From an uncultured Flavobacteriaceae bacterium (GTDB taxonomy: Bacteria; Bacteroidota; Bacteroidia; Flavobacteriales; Flavobacteriaceae): 64,000 bases of DNA. Positions within the stretch are counted from its first letter, which is position 1. Every line of letters starts with the position of its first letter. This document shows positions 8,476-19,200 of the stretch, piece by piece. The DNA is taken from NCBI GenBank assembly GCA_938029725.1, contig CALHGE010000010.1, positions 62,001-126,000 on the forward strand, read 5' to 3'. The notes under the pieces are model-generated. The model was given only the letters and a program-made list of their open reading frames with translations, was not told where the DNA came from and did no database searches. Position numbers and translations under genes: made by a program.

Positions 8476-10746
8476 ATGAGGGAAAAAATGTTCTGGGTTA
8501 TAGCAGTTCTATTCCATTTTAGCATGTATTCACTAGTTGCGCAAGACGGAGAAATTTATGGTATTATTTCAGATGACTTTTCCATGATTGCATTCGCAAA
8601 CGTCTATTTAGAGGGAACAACATTGGGCACTTCATCTGATGAAAATGGAGCTTATGTGCTAAAAAACATCCCAAAAGGGAAATATCAACTAAGGGCTACT
8701 GTTCTTGGCTACCGAAACTTTTCAAAAACCATTACTATTGGTAAAAGCGAAAGGCGTAAGATTTCTATTTTTATGGAAACTTCTTCTGAGCAATTGGAGG
8801 AAACAGTAGTGACAGGAACTCTAAAAGCAGTGCGGCGTTCTGAAAGTCCAGTTCCTGTGGAAGTCTATAGCCCTACTTTTTTAAAAAAGAATCCAACTGC
8901 CAGTATTTTTGAGGCACTACAAAACGTAAATGGAGTTCGTCCGCAAATCAATTGTAACGTTTGTAATACCGGTGATATTCATATCAATGGATTGGAAGGA
9001 CCTTATACTTTGGTTTTAATTGATGGAATGCCTATTGTCAGTGGCTTAGGAACAGTATATGGCTTATCAGGAATTCCAAATTCACTTATCGAACAAATTG
9101 AAATTGTCAAAGGGCCTGCCTCGAGTCTTTATGGAAGCGAAGCAGTAGGTGGCCTAATTAATATCATTACAAAAAACACATTAGAGGCTCCTGACTTTTC
9201 AGTAGATTCTTTCCTGACAGGTTGGGGTGAATACAATTTAGACATCGGAGGCAAAATTAATTTTGGCAGTAAAACCGATTTGCTTTTGGGTGTCAACTAT
9301 TTCAATTACGATGAGTTGGTTGATAACAACGGTGATAATTTTACCGATTTGACACTTCAAGACCGTATTTCTGTCTTCCAAAAATGGAATTTCCAACGTA
9401 AAGAAAATCGAATTCTTTCTTTGGCAGGACGTTTCTTTTATGAAGAACGTTGGGGAGGTGAATTACAATGGACACCGGAGTTTCGAGGCGGTGATGAAAT
9501 CTATGGTGAAAGTATTTATACCAAACGTTGGGAGGTGTTGGGCAAATACCAACTTCCTATGAAAGAAAAATTACTAGTATCATTCTCTTATAATGACCAT
9601 GCCCAAAATTCAGTTTATGGAGACATTCCGTATATAGCCGATCAACGCATTGGTTTCACCCAATTAACTTGGGATAAAAAAGCAGGTAATCATGATTTAC
9701 TTATAGGCAGTGCATTACGATATAACTTTTACGATGATAATACCACCGCTACTGTGAAGGCAGATGAAGTGACCATTCCAAGCCTATTTGTACAAGATGA
9801 AATCAGTCTGGCAAAAAAGCATTCCTTGTTACTTGGTCTTCGGTATGATTATGATAGCAGACACGGTTCAATTTATACCCCGCGTGCGGCATATCGTTGG
9901 AAAATGAATAATAATGACATTCTTCGATTGAATGCTGGCACCGGGTTTAGAGTCGTGAACTTGTTCACCGAAGAGCATGCTGCCCTTACTGGAGCGCGTG
10001 ATGTCATTGTAACTGAAGAACTATCACCTGAACGCTCATTTAATGTAAATGTTAATTACTTAAAAAAGATATATGCTGACAATGGCACTTTTGCAAGTAT
10101 TGATGCTTCCCTTTTTTATACCAATTTCAGCAATGCCATTTTACCTGATTATGACACCAACCCCAATCAAATTATATATGACAATTTAAATGGAAAATCA
10201 ATTTCACAAGGAGTGAGCGCAAATATTGATGTGGTTTTTCCTTCGGGATTTAGATTCCTACTTGGCGGAACTTTTCAAGATGTAAAACAAATCGAAAATG
10301 GCGTTTCAACCCGTCAAATATTAACCGAAAGTTATACCGGAACTTGGAACGCAGGATACGACTTCAAAAACCTTAAACTAACTGTCGATTACACCGGAAA
10401 TCTGTATGGCCCAATGCGTTTGCCAACCTTAGGTGAAAATGACCCCAGAAGTGATTTCTCGCCAGTATGGAGCATTCAAAATATTCAATTTACTTATAAA
10501 GGACTTGCTGATTTCGAGTTCTACGCGGGTATTAAAAATCTATTGAACTGGACACCAAATCGCGGCAACCCTTTCATTATAGCACGCGCCAACGATCCTT
10601 TTGATAAGAATGTAGTTTTTGATACTAGAGGCGCTGTAATAGCCACACCAGAAAACCCTAATGCCCTTACTTTTGATCCATCATATGTTTATGGTCCCAA
10701 TCAAGGTATTCGCAGTTTCTTCGGGCTTCGATATCGATTGAACTGA
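8476..10746 (+). CDS. TonB-dependent outer-membrane receptor (probably metal or metal-chelate uptake)
   Basis: This 756-residue protein starts at the ATG at 8476; a TTG one codon earlier is possible but less likely. After a signal peptide (ending near SLVAQ) comes a carboxypeptidase-regulatory-like beta-sandwich (about residues 25-100, AFANVYLEGTTLGTSSDENG), then the plug domain (VLIDGMPIVSGL, EIVKGPASSLYGSEAVGG) and a 22-strand-type barrel. A CNVC motif just before the plug core is a possible metal-contact site. The adjacent divergent DtxR-type regulator, the ZIP transporter and the inverted repeat upstream suggest uptake of iron, manganese or zinc. The ligand is not determined. The lycopene cyclase gene follows 35 bases downstream on the same strand. 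Confidence 0.92.
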   Translation: MREKMFWVIAVLFHFSMYSLVAQDGEIYGIISDDFSMIAFANVYLEGTTLGTSSDENGAYVLKNIPKGKYQLRATVLGYRNFSKTITIGKSERRKISIFMETSSEQLEETVVTGTLKAVRRSESPVPVEVYSPTFLKKNPTASIFEALQNVNGVRPQINCNVCNTGDIHINGLEGPYTLVLIDGMPIVSGLGTVYGLSGIPNSLIEQIEIVKGPASSLYGSEAVGGLINIITKNTLEAPDFSVDSFLTGWGEYNLDIGGKINFGSKTDLLLGVNYFNYDELVDNNGDNFTDLTLQDRISVFQKWNFQRKENRILSLAGRFFYEERWGGELQWTPEFRGGDEIYGESIYTKRWEVLGKYQLPMKEKLLVSFSYNDHAQNSVYGDIPYIADQRIGFTQLTWDKKAGNHDLLIGSALRYNFYDDNTTATVKADEVTIPSLFVQDEISLAKKHSLLLGLRYDYDSRHGSIYTPRAAYRWKMNNNDILRLNAGTGFRVVNLFTEEHAALTGARDVIVTEELSPERSFNVNVNYLKKIYADNGTFASIDASLFYTNFSNAILPDYDTNPNQIIYDNLNGKSISQGVSANIDVVFPSGFRFLLGGTFQDVKQIENGVSTRQILTESYTGTWNAGYDFKNLKLTVDYTGNLYGPMRLPTLGENDPRSDFSPVWSIQNIQFTYKGLADFEFYAGIKNLLNWTPNRGNPFIIARANDPFDKNVVFDTRGAVIATPENPNALTFDPSYVYGPNQGIRSFFGLRYRLN

Positions 10747-10781
10747 TTTTAATAGCTATTTTTGAATGAGTTGCAGTCTAT

Positions 10782-11936
10782 ATGTTGAAAAAATATTCTC
10801 GTTACGATTACATAATTATTGGCGCCGGTGCAGCAGGGCTTATGCTTGCAGATGCAATGATTAGAGATGATTTTTTCTCTAACAAGTCTATCTTGCTTCT
10901 AGATAAAGACACCAAACAAACCAACGACCGCACTTGGTGTTTTTGGGAAAAAGGAGAAGGGCAATTCGATGCTATCGTACACAAGAAATGGAATCATGTG
11001 TATTTCGCAGGAAAACAATTCTCAAGTCGTTTTAATATAAATCCGTATGCCTACAAAATGGTTCGCGGCATAGACTTTTATGAGTCCATTTTAGTACGGA
11101 TTGAAAACGCTCCTAATATCGCTTTTAAACAAGTTCAAGTCACTGATGTGGTAGACAACGGAGAAATTGTAGTGGTATCTACCGCAGAAGAAACCTTTAC
11201 AGGTCATAAAGCATTTAATAGTATTTTCGACTATAAGATGGCAACGCATCAAAATAAGTACCCAGTCTTGCAACAGCATTTTATAGGGTGGTTTGTGAAA
11301 ACTCAAAACCCTATTTTTGATGTGGATCAAGCCACTTATATGGATTTTTCTATCGCACAAAAAGGAAACACGCGCTTTATGTATGTGCTACCAACTTCAG
11401 AGAATGAAGCACTTGTAGAGTACACACTATTTTCTAAAGATTTACTTCAGAAACAAGAATATGAAACCGCTATCAAAGACTATTTAGATATTAATTTGGG
11501 CTGTAAAGACTACGAAATCTTGGAGACTGAAATGGGAAGTATTCCGATGACTAGCTATAATTTCGATGAGAATGATTCACCCCATATTTACCATATTGGC
11601 ACTGCAGGCGGCTGGGCCAAACCAAGTACGGGTTACACGTTCATGAGTACGACTAAGAAAGTACCCAAGCTTATTGCGCATATAAAAACAGGCAAGCCTT
11701 TAAACAGTTTAAGTTTCAAAACTAAATTCTGGTATTATGACCTTCTATTTTTAGATGTACTATCTCACAATAATGCAATGGGCTTCCATATTTTCGAGAG
11801 CCTTTTTAAAAATAGGAAGCCGCAACAGATATTTAAGTTTCTTGACGAAGAAACCAGTCTACTCGAGGACCTTGGTAATATCTGGGCTAGCCCGAAAATT
11901 CCGTTTACTAAGGCATTATTACGCAGACTATTTTAA
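10782..11936 (+). CDS. crtY: Lycopene beta-cyclase family flavoprotein
   Basis: The protein has 384 residues, matching bacterial CrtY. The N-terminal dinucleotide-binding fold is YIIIGAGAAGLMLADAM at about residues 10-26. Family motifs follow: RTWCFWEKGE near 48-57, FMYVLPTSENEALVEYT near 195-211, EMGSIPMTSYNF near 248 and GTAGGWAKPSTGYTF near 272. The enzyme converts the linear ends of lycopene into beta-ionone rings, giving beta-carotene for yellow or orange pigments such as zeaxanthin. It is membrane-associated and uses reduced flavin. No other crt genes are in the window, but a polyprenyl synthase gene is convergent with it, overlapping by four bases, and dxs lies 15 kb away. Confidence 0.9.
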   Translation: MLKKYSRYDYIIIGAGAAGLMLADAMIRDDFFSNKSILLLDKDTKQTNDRTWCFWEKGEGQFDAIVHKKWNHVYFAGKQFSSRFNINPYAYKMVRGIDFYESILVRIENAPNIAFKQVQVTDVVDNGEIVVVSTAEETFTGHKAFNSIFDYKMATHQNKYPVLQQHFIGWFVKTQNPIFDVDQATYMDFSIAQKGNTRFMYVLPTSENEALVEYTLFSKDLLQKQEYETAIKDYLDINLGCKDYEILETEMGSIPMTSYNFDENDSPHIYHIGTAGGWAKPSTGYTFMSTTKKVPKLIAHIKTGKPLNSLSFKTKFWYYDLLFLDVLSHNNAMGFHIFESLFKNRKPQQIFKFLDEETSLLEDLGNIWASPKIPFTKALLRRLF

Positions 11937-12907
11937 ACTTTTCTGCGCATTAGATTTTCACCAAACAAATGCAACAAATCTTTCTTATCGCTAGATATTT
12001 TTAATTGGTCTAAAACATCGAATGCCTTTGCTGTGTAGTTTTCTATTTCCTTTTGTATTAATGTAGCTGACCCACTGTCGACAAAAATAGTCTTGATTGT
12101 TTTTATCTTATCTGAAGGGTCTTTCGGTTGAATGGAAAATAAATCAGAAAGTTCTTTTTTCTGATGCGCTGTTCCATTTTCAATAGCTTTAAGATATAAA
12201 AAGGTTTTTTTATTCTCAATAATATCTCCACCTACTTGCTTCCCAAAAGTTTTAGGGTCTCCAAAAGCATCTAAATAATCATCTTGTAGCTGAAAAGCAA
12301 TGCCCAAATTTCGACCAAATTCATACATGCTATTCTGGTCTTCTATAGAAGCCTTCGCAACTATACCGCCCATCTTAAGTGCCGCAGCTACCAGAACTGC
12401 TGTCTTATACTCAATCATTTTGAGGTATTCTGCTTGAGTTACATCATCACGCGTTTCAAAATCAACGTCATATTGTTGCCCTTCACAAACTTCTATCGCC
12501 GTTTTACTAAACAGTTTTGCTAAACTTCTAAAAGTCTCCCCTTCATAGTTTTCGAACAATTGATATGCGCTGATAAGCATGGCATCACCCGATAGTATTC
12601 CTGTATTTAAATCCCACTTTTCATGCACGGTTTCCTCTCCTCTTCGCAAAGGAGCGTCATCCATAATATCATCATGAACCAAAGAAAAATTATGAAATAC
12701 TTCTATTGCTAATGCCGCATCCAAAGCTTTTTTATAGTCCATACCAAAAACTTCAGTAGCCATAAGAACCAATACTGGTCGCAACCGCTTACCGCCCAAC
12801 TTTAAGATATAGGTAATCGGCTCATAAAGATTAATTGGGTCTTTAGTTTTTGTTTTAGACTCTAAATACGAAATGAATTCATCTCGATAATGTTCAATGG
12901 AATGCAT
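11933..12907 (-). CDS. Polyprenyl synthetase (trans-isoprenyl diphosphate synthase)
   Basis: The protein has 324 residues from the ATG at 12907; an upstream in-frame TTG at 12925 would add six residues and is less likely. Both aspartate-rich motifs are intact: LVHDDIMDDAPLRRG (first, DDxxD) near residue 83 and QLQDDYLDAFGDP (second) near 213, with the GGKRLRPVL substrate motif near 43. These bind magnesium and the diphosphates of isopentenyl diphosphate and the allylic primer. The product could be farnesyl, geranylgeranyl or a longer prenyl diphosphate; chain length cannot be read safely. It supplies precursors for carotenoids, quinones or cell-wall lipid carriers and is convergent with the lycopene cyclase gene. 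Confidence 0.92.
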   Translation of the reverse strand: MHSIEHYRDEFISYLESKTKTKDPINLYEPITYILKLGGKRLRPVLVLMATEVFGMDYKKALDAALAIEVFHNFSLVHDDIMDDAPLRRGEETVHEKWDLNTGILSGDAMLISAYQLFENYEGETFRSLAKLFSKTAIEVCEGQQYDVDFETRDDVTQAEYLKMIEYKTAVLVAAALKMGGIVAKASIEDQNSMYEFGRNLGIAFQLQDDYLDAFGDPKTFGKQVGGDIIENKKTFLYLKAIENGTAHQKKELSDLFSIQPKDPSDKIKTIKTIFVDSGSATLIQKEIENYTAKAFDVLDQLKISSDKKDLLHLFGENLMRRKV

Positions 12908-12987
12908 GTAGCAAATTTTCTTCAAAAATACGTCAAATCAAAACAACGACCTTCATCATACGGCTATGTTAAAAAAATATTAAACCT

Positions 12988-13017
12988 AGGAAACTTTTAA
13001 TGTTTTTAAAGTTTCCT
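12988..13017. promoter_or_regulatory. Inverted repeat upstream of the efflux operon (putative TetR operator)
   Basis: The arms AGGAAACTTT (12988-12997) and AAAGTTTCCT (13008-13017) are perfect reverse complements separated by ten bases. The repeat ends five bases before the -7 element TATATTTG, so it covers the -33 region of the promoter for the TetR-efflux operon. A TetR dimer bound here would block the polymerase. The link to the downstream regulator is inferred from position. Confidence 0.6.
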
Positions 13018-13021
13018 GACC

Positions 13022-13029
13022 TATATTTG
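13022..13029 (+). promoter_or_regulatory. Promoter -7 box of the efflux operon
   Basis: TATATTTG matches the Bacteroidota primary sigma -7 consensus TAnnTTTG exactly. It lies 14 bases before the TetR start codon, giving a very short leader, and immediately follows the inverted repeat. Confidence 0.6.
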
Positions 13030-13043
13030 CACGCCGTTAAATT

Positions 13044-13649
13044 ATGAAAGAAAAAATACTAGAAAAAGCAACAGATATGTTCTTGAACTATGGTTTCAAG
13101 AGTGTAACTATGGATGATATTGCCAATAAAATGGGGATTTCTAAAAAAACAATTTATACCCATTTTGCAAACAAAACAAAGCTAGTAGAGGATAGTACCA
13201 TGCATATGTTTGATATCATATCGAACGGTATTGATCAGATCTGTGACCTGCAAAAGAACCCGATTGAAGAGCTTTATGAGATTAAAAAATTCGTCATGAT
13301 CAATTTAAAGAACGAAAAATCTTCTCCACAATATCAATTGCAAAAATATTATCCGAAGGTTCATGATGTACTGCGAGATAAACACTTTGAAATAATGCAA
13401 GATTGCGTTATTAAGAATATTGAAAAGGGTATTGAATTAAGTATATATAGAGCGAATTTGAATATTGAATTTGTTTCTAGAATATATTTTTCTGGGGTTC
13501 ATAGCATAAAAGATCAACAATTTTTTCCTTTGAAACAGTTTCCTATTGCCACCTTGATGGATGACTATTTAGAGTATCATCTTCGGGGAATTGTAACACC
13601 AACAGGCAGAAAAATACTAAATAAAATCATCAATTCAAATCAAGAGTAG
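13044..13649 (+). CDS. TetR/AcrR family transcriptional regulator of the efflux operon
   Basis: The protein has 201 residues. The N-terminal 55 form the TetR helix-turn-helix: ILEKATDMFLNYGFKSVTM, then IANKMGISKKTIYTHFANK, with a recognition helix of typical pattern. The rest is an all-helical ligand-binding domain without clear specificity. It is the first gene of a four-gene unit and its stop codon is one base before the TolC start, so it very likely controls its own operon through the palindrome at 12988-13017. The usual mode is repression relieved by a pump substrate. Confidence 0.92.
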   Translation: MKEKILEKATDMFLNYGFKSVTMDDIANKMGISKKTIYTHFANKTKLVEDSTMHMFDIISNGIDQICDLQKNPIEELYEIKKFVMINLKNEKSSPQYQLQKYYPKVHDVLRDKHFEIMQDCVIKNIEKGIELSIYRANLNIEFVSRIYFSGVHSIKDQQFFPLKQFPIATLMDDYLEYHLRGIVTPTGRKILNKIINSNQE

Positions 13650-13650
13650 C

Positions 13651-15000
13651 ATGCGTAAACATATTTTAACCTTCCTATTTTTACTTAGCCTAAGTATCGG
13701 TTTTTCTCAGAAGGAAGCAACCAAAACCTATAGTTTCACTTTACAAGAAGCTATTGAATTTGCTCTTGAGAATAATTATAGTGCACTTAATGCGGATCGT
13801 GATTTAATAGATGCCAAAAAACAAAAATGGGAAACCATAGCAACTGGTCTTCCTCAAATCACGGGTGGTATTAGTTATCAGAACCAATTAAAACAACCTG
13901 TCTCCTTAATACCCGCAGAATTTGCAGGTGGAGAACCAGGCAATTTTGTACCGATAGTCTTTGGGCAAGCACAATCAGCAAACGCCACAGCCACTTTAAA
14001 ACAGCAAATTTTTGATGGGTCTTATATCGTAGGGGTTCAAGCAACAAAAGCATTCTTAAGCTATAGCCAGAATACTAAAGAAAAAACTGATCTAGAGGTT
14101 ATTAAAGCAGTAACCGAAGCATATGGCAATGTACTTCTTGCTGAAGAAAGTGTCTCCATTTTTGAAAAAAACAAAACTAATCTAGAAAAAAATCTTTTTG
14201 AGACCACTAAAATCTACGAAAATGGTTTAGGAGATGAGGAGAGTGTAGAACAATTACAGATCACCTTATCATCAGTTGACAATCAATTAAAAAATGCGAT
14301 TCGACTCAAAGGTATTACCTTACAAATGCTGAATTTAGTTATGGGTATTGCTATTGATATCCCCACTAAATTAGAGGAGAATTTGGATGATTTAGCACAA
14401 AATCAAGTCGATTTCGGCCTATTAGAAAGCGAGTTCAACCTAGAAAACAATGTAGACTTCAAATTAGCAACCAATTTAAACCAACAACGCTATTACGAAT
14501 GGAAATTGGCCAAAAGTCGTGCCCTTCCTACCTTAAATTCTTTTATAAACTACGGCACTTCTGGTTTTGCCGATAACTTTAACTTTTTTAATAGCGACCA
14601 ACAATGGTTCGATTCTTCGGTACTTGGTTTAGACTTAAGCATTCCCATTTTCAGTTCAGGTAAAAGAAGTGCCGGAACCGCTAGAGCAAAAATTGCATTT
14701 GAAAAGGCAAAAACTCAACTAACTGAAGCGGAAGAACAAATTCGCTTACAATTAGAAAGCTCCAAGAGCAACTACATCCTTGCAATCGAACAGTATGACA
14801 CTGCCAAAAATAACCTCAACCTTGCCGAACGCATTGAGAACAAGAATCAAATCAAATATGCTGAAGGTTTAGTAAGCAGTTTTGAGCTTCGTCAGGCGCA
14901 AACACAGCTATATGATGCACAACAAAACTATTTGCAAAGTATGGTGGAGGTCATCAATAAAAAGGCGGAATTAGAAACAATACTGAACAACAAATCCTAA
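13651..15000 (+). CDS. TolC family outer-membrane efflux protein
   Basis: The protein has 449 residues with an N-terminal signal peptide (FLFLLSLSIGFSQ). It has the duplicated outer-membrane-efflux-protein organisation: YSFTLQEAIEFALENNYSAL at the start of repeat one, and long heptad-rich helices (for example QLTEAEEQIRLQLESSKSNY and AEGLVSSFELRQAQTQLYDA) in repeat two. A trimer would form the outer-membrane channel and periplasmic tunnel of a tripartite pump. It is encoded between its regulator and the adaptor and permease, which defines its partners. Confidence 0.93.
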   Translation: MRKHILTFLFLLSLSIGFSQKEATKTYSFTLQEAIEFALENNYSALNADRDLIDAKKQKWETIATGLPQITGGISYQNQLKQPVSLIPAEFAGGEPGNFVPIVFGQAQSANATATLKQQIFDGSYIVGVQATKAFLSYSQNTKEKTDLEVIKAVTEAYGNVLLAEESVSIFEKNKTNLEKNLFETTKIYENGLGDEESVEQLQITLSSVDNQLKNAIRLKGITLQMLNLVMGIAIDIPTKLEENLDDLAQNQVDFGLLESEFNLENNVDFKLATNLNQQRYYEWKLAKSRALPTLNSFINYGTSGFADNFNFFNSDQQWFDSSVLGLDLSIPIFSSGKRSAGTARAKIAFEKAKTQLTEAEEQIRLQLESSKSNYILAIEQYDTAKNNLNLAERIENKNQIKYAEGLVSSFELRQAQTQLYDAQQNYLQSMVEVINKKAELETILNNKS

Positions 15001-15050
15001 GAAAATAACATCAACCTACCTGCCATAAATCAGGTCTTAATACTATTCAT

Positions 15051-16238
15051 ATGAAAAACGTAATCTACATCCTTATCGTAGCCTTTGCTTTATCATCGTG
15101 TGGCGATGATAAAGTCTCATCGATCGAAGATCTTATCATCCAAGGAGACTTAGAGGCTATACGCACTAAAAAAAGCGAATTATCAGAACAGCAAAAATCA
15201 CTGGATGCTCAGTTGAAAAAATTGGATTCTGCCATCTCGACTTTTAAAGGAAATGAAAAATTACCTTTAGTTACTACCATTATTGCAAAAGCTGAAACAT
15301 TTCAACATTTTTTGGAGCTACAAGGTGATGTGAAAACCAAGCAAAATGTACTGATCTATCCTGAAATGGCAGGTGTTTTGCAACGGGTTTATGTAAAGAA
15401 AGGACAAAGGGTCAGCAAAGGCCAACTTCTGGCAAGCATTGATGACGGCGGAATGAGTAGTCAAGTTGCCCAATTGAAGACGCAAGCTGAACTAGCCAAA
15501 ACTACATACGAGCGTCAAAAGCGTTTATGGGAACAAAAAATAGGCTCTGAAATTCAATTTCTTCAAGCGAAATCTAGTTATCAAGCCACAGAAAATGCGG
15601 TAAACCAAGCACAAAGTCAATTGGGAAAATCAACGATTAGAGCACCATTTTCAGGTATTATCGATGATGTGATTAAAGACCAAGGCACGGTAGTTTCTCC
15701 TGGACCAGGTGCTGAAGTATTTCGCATTGTCAACCTTTCAAATATGTATATCAGCGTTGATGTACCTGAAAGTTATTTAGGAGGAATTGAAAAAGGAAAA
15801 GCAGCTATCGTGTACTTTCCGGTACTAGGAGACACGGTGCTATCAGAAATTCGACAGACAGGTAATTTTATCAACCCGAGTAACAGAGTATTCTCAGCAG
15901 AGATTCCGGTTTCAAATAAAAAAGGAAACATTAAACCCAATCTTTCTGCAAAGGTTAGCCTTAATGATTATACCAGTGAAAATGCCATAACCATTCCGCA
16001 AAGCATCATTTCTGAAAATGCTGACGGTGAACAATATGTATATATCGCCACAAAATCTGAAGGAGAAAATACGGCTGTAGTTAATCGAAAGGTGATTATT
16101 ACCGGAAAAACACAAGCAAGTATGGTTGAAGTATTATCAGGTGTTTCAGACGGCGACCAATTGGTTAAAGAGGGTGCTCGAAGCGTAAAAGATGGTCAAA
16201 ATGTTGAAATTCTAAAAAATAAGACCGATGAGCAGTAA
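15051..16238 (+). CDS. RND efflux periplasmic adaptor (membrane fusion) lipoprotein
   Basis: The protein has 395 residues with a lipoprotein signal (AFALSSCGDD, lipidated Cys at residue 17), so it is anchored in the inner membrane facing the periplasm. A predicted coiled-coil region (ELSEQQKSLDAQLKKLDSAI) precedes the lipoyl half-motif GVLQRVYVKKGQRVSKGQLL; a hairpin (QTELAKTTYERQKRLWEQ type helices) and the second half-motif STIRAPFSGIIDDV follow, then the beta-barrel and membrane-proximal domains. It bridges the RND permease and the TolC channel. It overlaps the permease gene by 11 bases, indicating translational coupling. Confidence 0.93.
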   Translation: MKNVIYILIVAFALSSCGDDKVSSIEDLIIQGDLEAIRTKKSELSEQQKSLDAQLKKLDSAISTFKGNEKLPLVTTIIAKAETFQHFLELQGDVKTKQNVLIYPEMAGVLQRVYVKKGQRVSKGQLLASIDDGGMSSQVAQLKTQAELAKTTYERQKRLWEQKIGSEIQFLQAKSSYQATENAVNQAQSQLGKSTIRAPFSGIIDDVIKDQGTVVSPGPGAEVFRIVNLSNMYISVDVPESYLGGIEKGKAAIVYFPVLGDTVLSEIRQTGNFINPSNRVFSAEIPVSNKKGNIKPNLSAKVSLNDYTSENAITIPQSIISENADGEQYVYIATKSEGENTAVVNRKVIITGKTQASMVEVLSGVSDGDQLVKEGARSVKDGQNVEILKNKTDEQ

Positions 16239-19200
16239 ACAGAAAAATAATGCCGACAAAGAATTTAAACCAGCATCATGGGCTATAGATAATGCATCTG
16301 TTGTTTATGTGATGATTGCTATTTTCTTATGGTTAGGTTTTCAATCGTACCAAGCCATGCCTCGGGAAGATTTTCCTGAAATAATTCAAAATATCGTCTA
16401 TGTAAGTACGCCTTACCCTGGTAATACGGCAGAAGATGTGGAACGGTTAATTACCGACCCATTAGAAGACAAATTAAAAAACATAAGTAATGTTGTAAAA
16501 GTCACTTCTACTTCGCAAGAAGATTATTCCATTATTACTATCGAATTTGATGAACGACTCTCGCTAGATCAAGCGAAACAAAAGGTGAAAGATGAAGTAG
16601 ACGGAGAGAAAGCTAGTGAAGATTGGCCTACATTCAATAACGCAAAGTTAGAACCGAATGTTTTTGACCTAAACTTATCAGAGTCTTTCCCAATCATGAA
16701 TGTGAATTTTACAGGAGATTATCCTGTAGAAAAGTTGAAAGAATTTGCAGAATATATGCAAGATGAAATTGAAGATCTGCAATCTATTAAGGAAGTAGGT
16801 ATTCGAGGGGCACAAGATAAAGAGGTAGAAATAGCTGTCGATGTTTATAAGATGATGGCAGCCAAAATAAGCTTTCAAGATATTATTGGTGCTATTTCTA
16901 ATGGTAATACCACGATGTCGGCAGGTAATCTTAAGTCTGGCGATCAACGGAGAACAATTCGGGTTTTAGGCGAAATCAAAAACCCTAAAGAACTAGAGAA
17001 TTTTGTTGTAAAGTCAGAGAACGGAGCAGCAGTATATCTTAAAGATGTTGCAAAAGTAACTTTCACTGAAAAAGAAAAAACCACATTCGCTCGCGAATAT
17101 GGCGAAAGTGTAGTTATGCTAGATATCAAAAAACGTTCTGGAAGTAACATGATAGACGCTACTACCAAAATTCGAGAATTGGTAAAAGAGGCTAAAGACA
17201 ACTACTTTCCTAAAGATTTAAATATTACCATAGCGAACGATTCATCAGGCAGAACCTTGAATCAGGTAGATGATTTGGTCAATAATATCATTTTCGGAAT
17301 CATCCTAGTAGTTACGGTACTTATGTTCTTTTTAGGATTCCGAAATGCCCTATTCGTTGGTTTTGCCATACCCATGTCGATGTTTATCTCGTTTATGGTC
17401 TTATCTCTCCTAGGATATACCTTGAACACCATGATTCTCTTCGGAATGATTATGGGGCTTGGTATGCTTGTAGACAACGGTATTGTGGTGGTTGAAAATG
17501 TGTACCGACTCATGAGCGAAGGCATGTCTAGAACAGAAGCCGCAAAAAAAGGAATCGGTGAAATTGCTTACCCTATAATCATATCAACACTTACTACCGT
17601 TGCTGCCTTTGTTCCGCTTGCATTTTGGCCAGGTATTTTTGGACAGTTTATGAAATATTTTCCGATCACACTTTCAGTGGTATTAGGGTCTTCATTATTC
17701 GTAGCGATTTTTATGAACTCGATGTTGGTATCTCAGTTTATGGATATTGATGAGAAAGAACTCAGTAAAAAAGCACTTTTTCGTATTAGTGCAATCCTAG
17801 GTAGTTTTGGGTTATTTATATTATTTTTTGGTGGAGCAATGCGCGGTCTTGGTTCAGTTATGCTGCTTACCGCTCTTCTATTCTGGGTTTATAAATACGT
17901 GATTAAAAAAACGGCAACTAGTTTTCAAAACAAGGCTATGGTCCGTTTTGAAAACTGGTATGAGCGAAGAATCAAACATGCCTTACGAGGTGGAAATGTA
18001 TATTGGTATTTCGGAATAACTACCTTGTTACTCCTCGCTGTATTTATGCTTTTCGGAATGTCAATAGGAAGCGGACGAACCAAAATAGAGTTCTTCCCAG
18101 ACAATAAACCCAATGAGATCTATGCGTATATAGAATACCCAGAGGGCACCTCCATTGAAAAGACTAATGAGCTTACTAAAATCATAGAAAAAAGGGTTTA
18201 CGCTGTAGCTAATAATCCAAAATATACCGACGGCGAGCATAATTATTTAATAGAATCTGCGGTATCTCAGGTAGGAGAAGGAGCCGGAAACCCACAAACC
18301 AGCAGTGGATCTTCGGCAGAAATGCCCCATAGAGGTAAGGTTACTGTTTCTATGAAAGAATATAAATATCGTGAAGGTCGTGACACAGAACAACTGCGCG
18401 GTGAAATTCAAGAAGCCCTTACAGGTGTTTATCCAGGAGTAGGTATCTCTGTTGAAAAAGAAGCGAACGGGCCACCAGCAGGCTACCCAATAAACATTGA
18501 ACTCGAAGGAAAAGATTACACAGAACTAATTGCCTCCGCAGAAGATGTTCGAAACTTTATCAATACCAAGAATATTGATGGTATTGAAGAATTAAAGATT
18601 GACGTTAATAAAGGAAAACCTTCTATGCAAGTTATCGTTGATCGCGAAAAAGCGGGTGAACTGGGTGTCTCGGTTGGTCAAGTTGGTCAACAATTACGGC
18701 GTTCGTTATTTGGTGAAAAAGCTGGCATTTACAAAGTAGATGGTGAAGATTATGATATTAATGTTCGTTTTAATGAAGACATACGCTATAATAAAAGTGC
18801 GCTATTTAATCAGAATATCACCTTTAGAGATCCTGCCTCAGGAAAAATTAAAGAAGTTCCAGTTTCCGCGGTTGCTTCGCAGCGCAACTCATCAGGGTTT
18901 AGCTCTATAAAGCATAAAAACAAGAAAAGGGTGGTGACCATATACTCACAATTAAAGCCAGGGTTTAGTGATGCTGGCGTAATTGTTGCGGAAATTCAAA
19001 AAGAAATGGCATTCTACAAAGGTCTTCCCGATGATATCAAATTAGATTTCACCGGTCAGATTGAAGAGCAAAACAAACAGATGGTGTTTTTGGTTGGTGC
19101 TTTTTTCGGTGGTTTGGCTTTGATCATGCTGATCTTGATATTCCAATTTGGTGGCATCTCGAAACCTTTAATTATTATGATTGCCATTTTCTTGAGTTTT

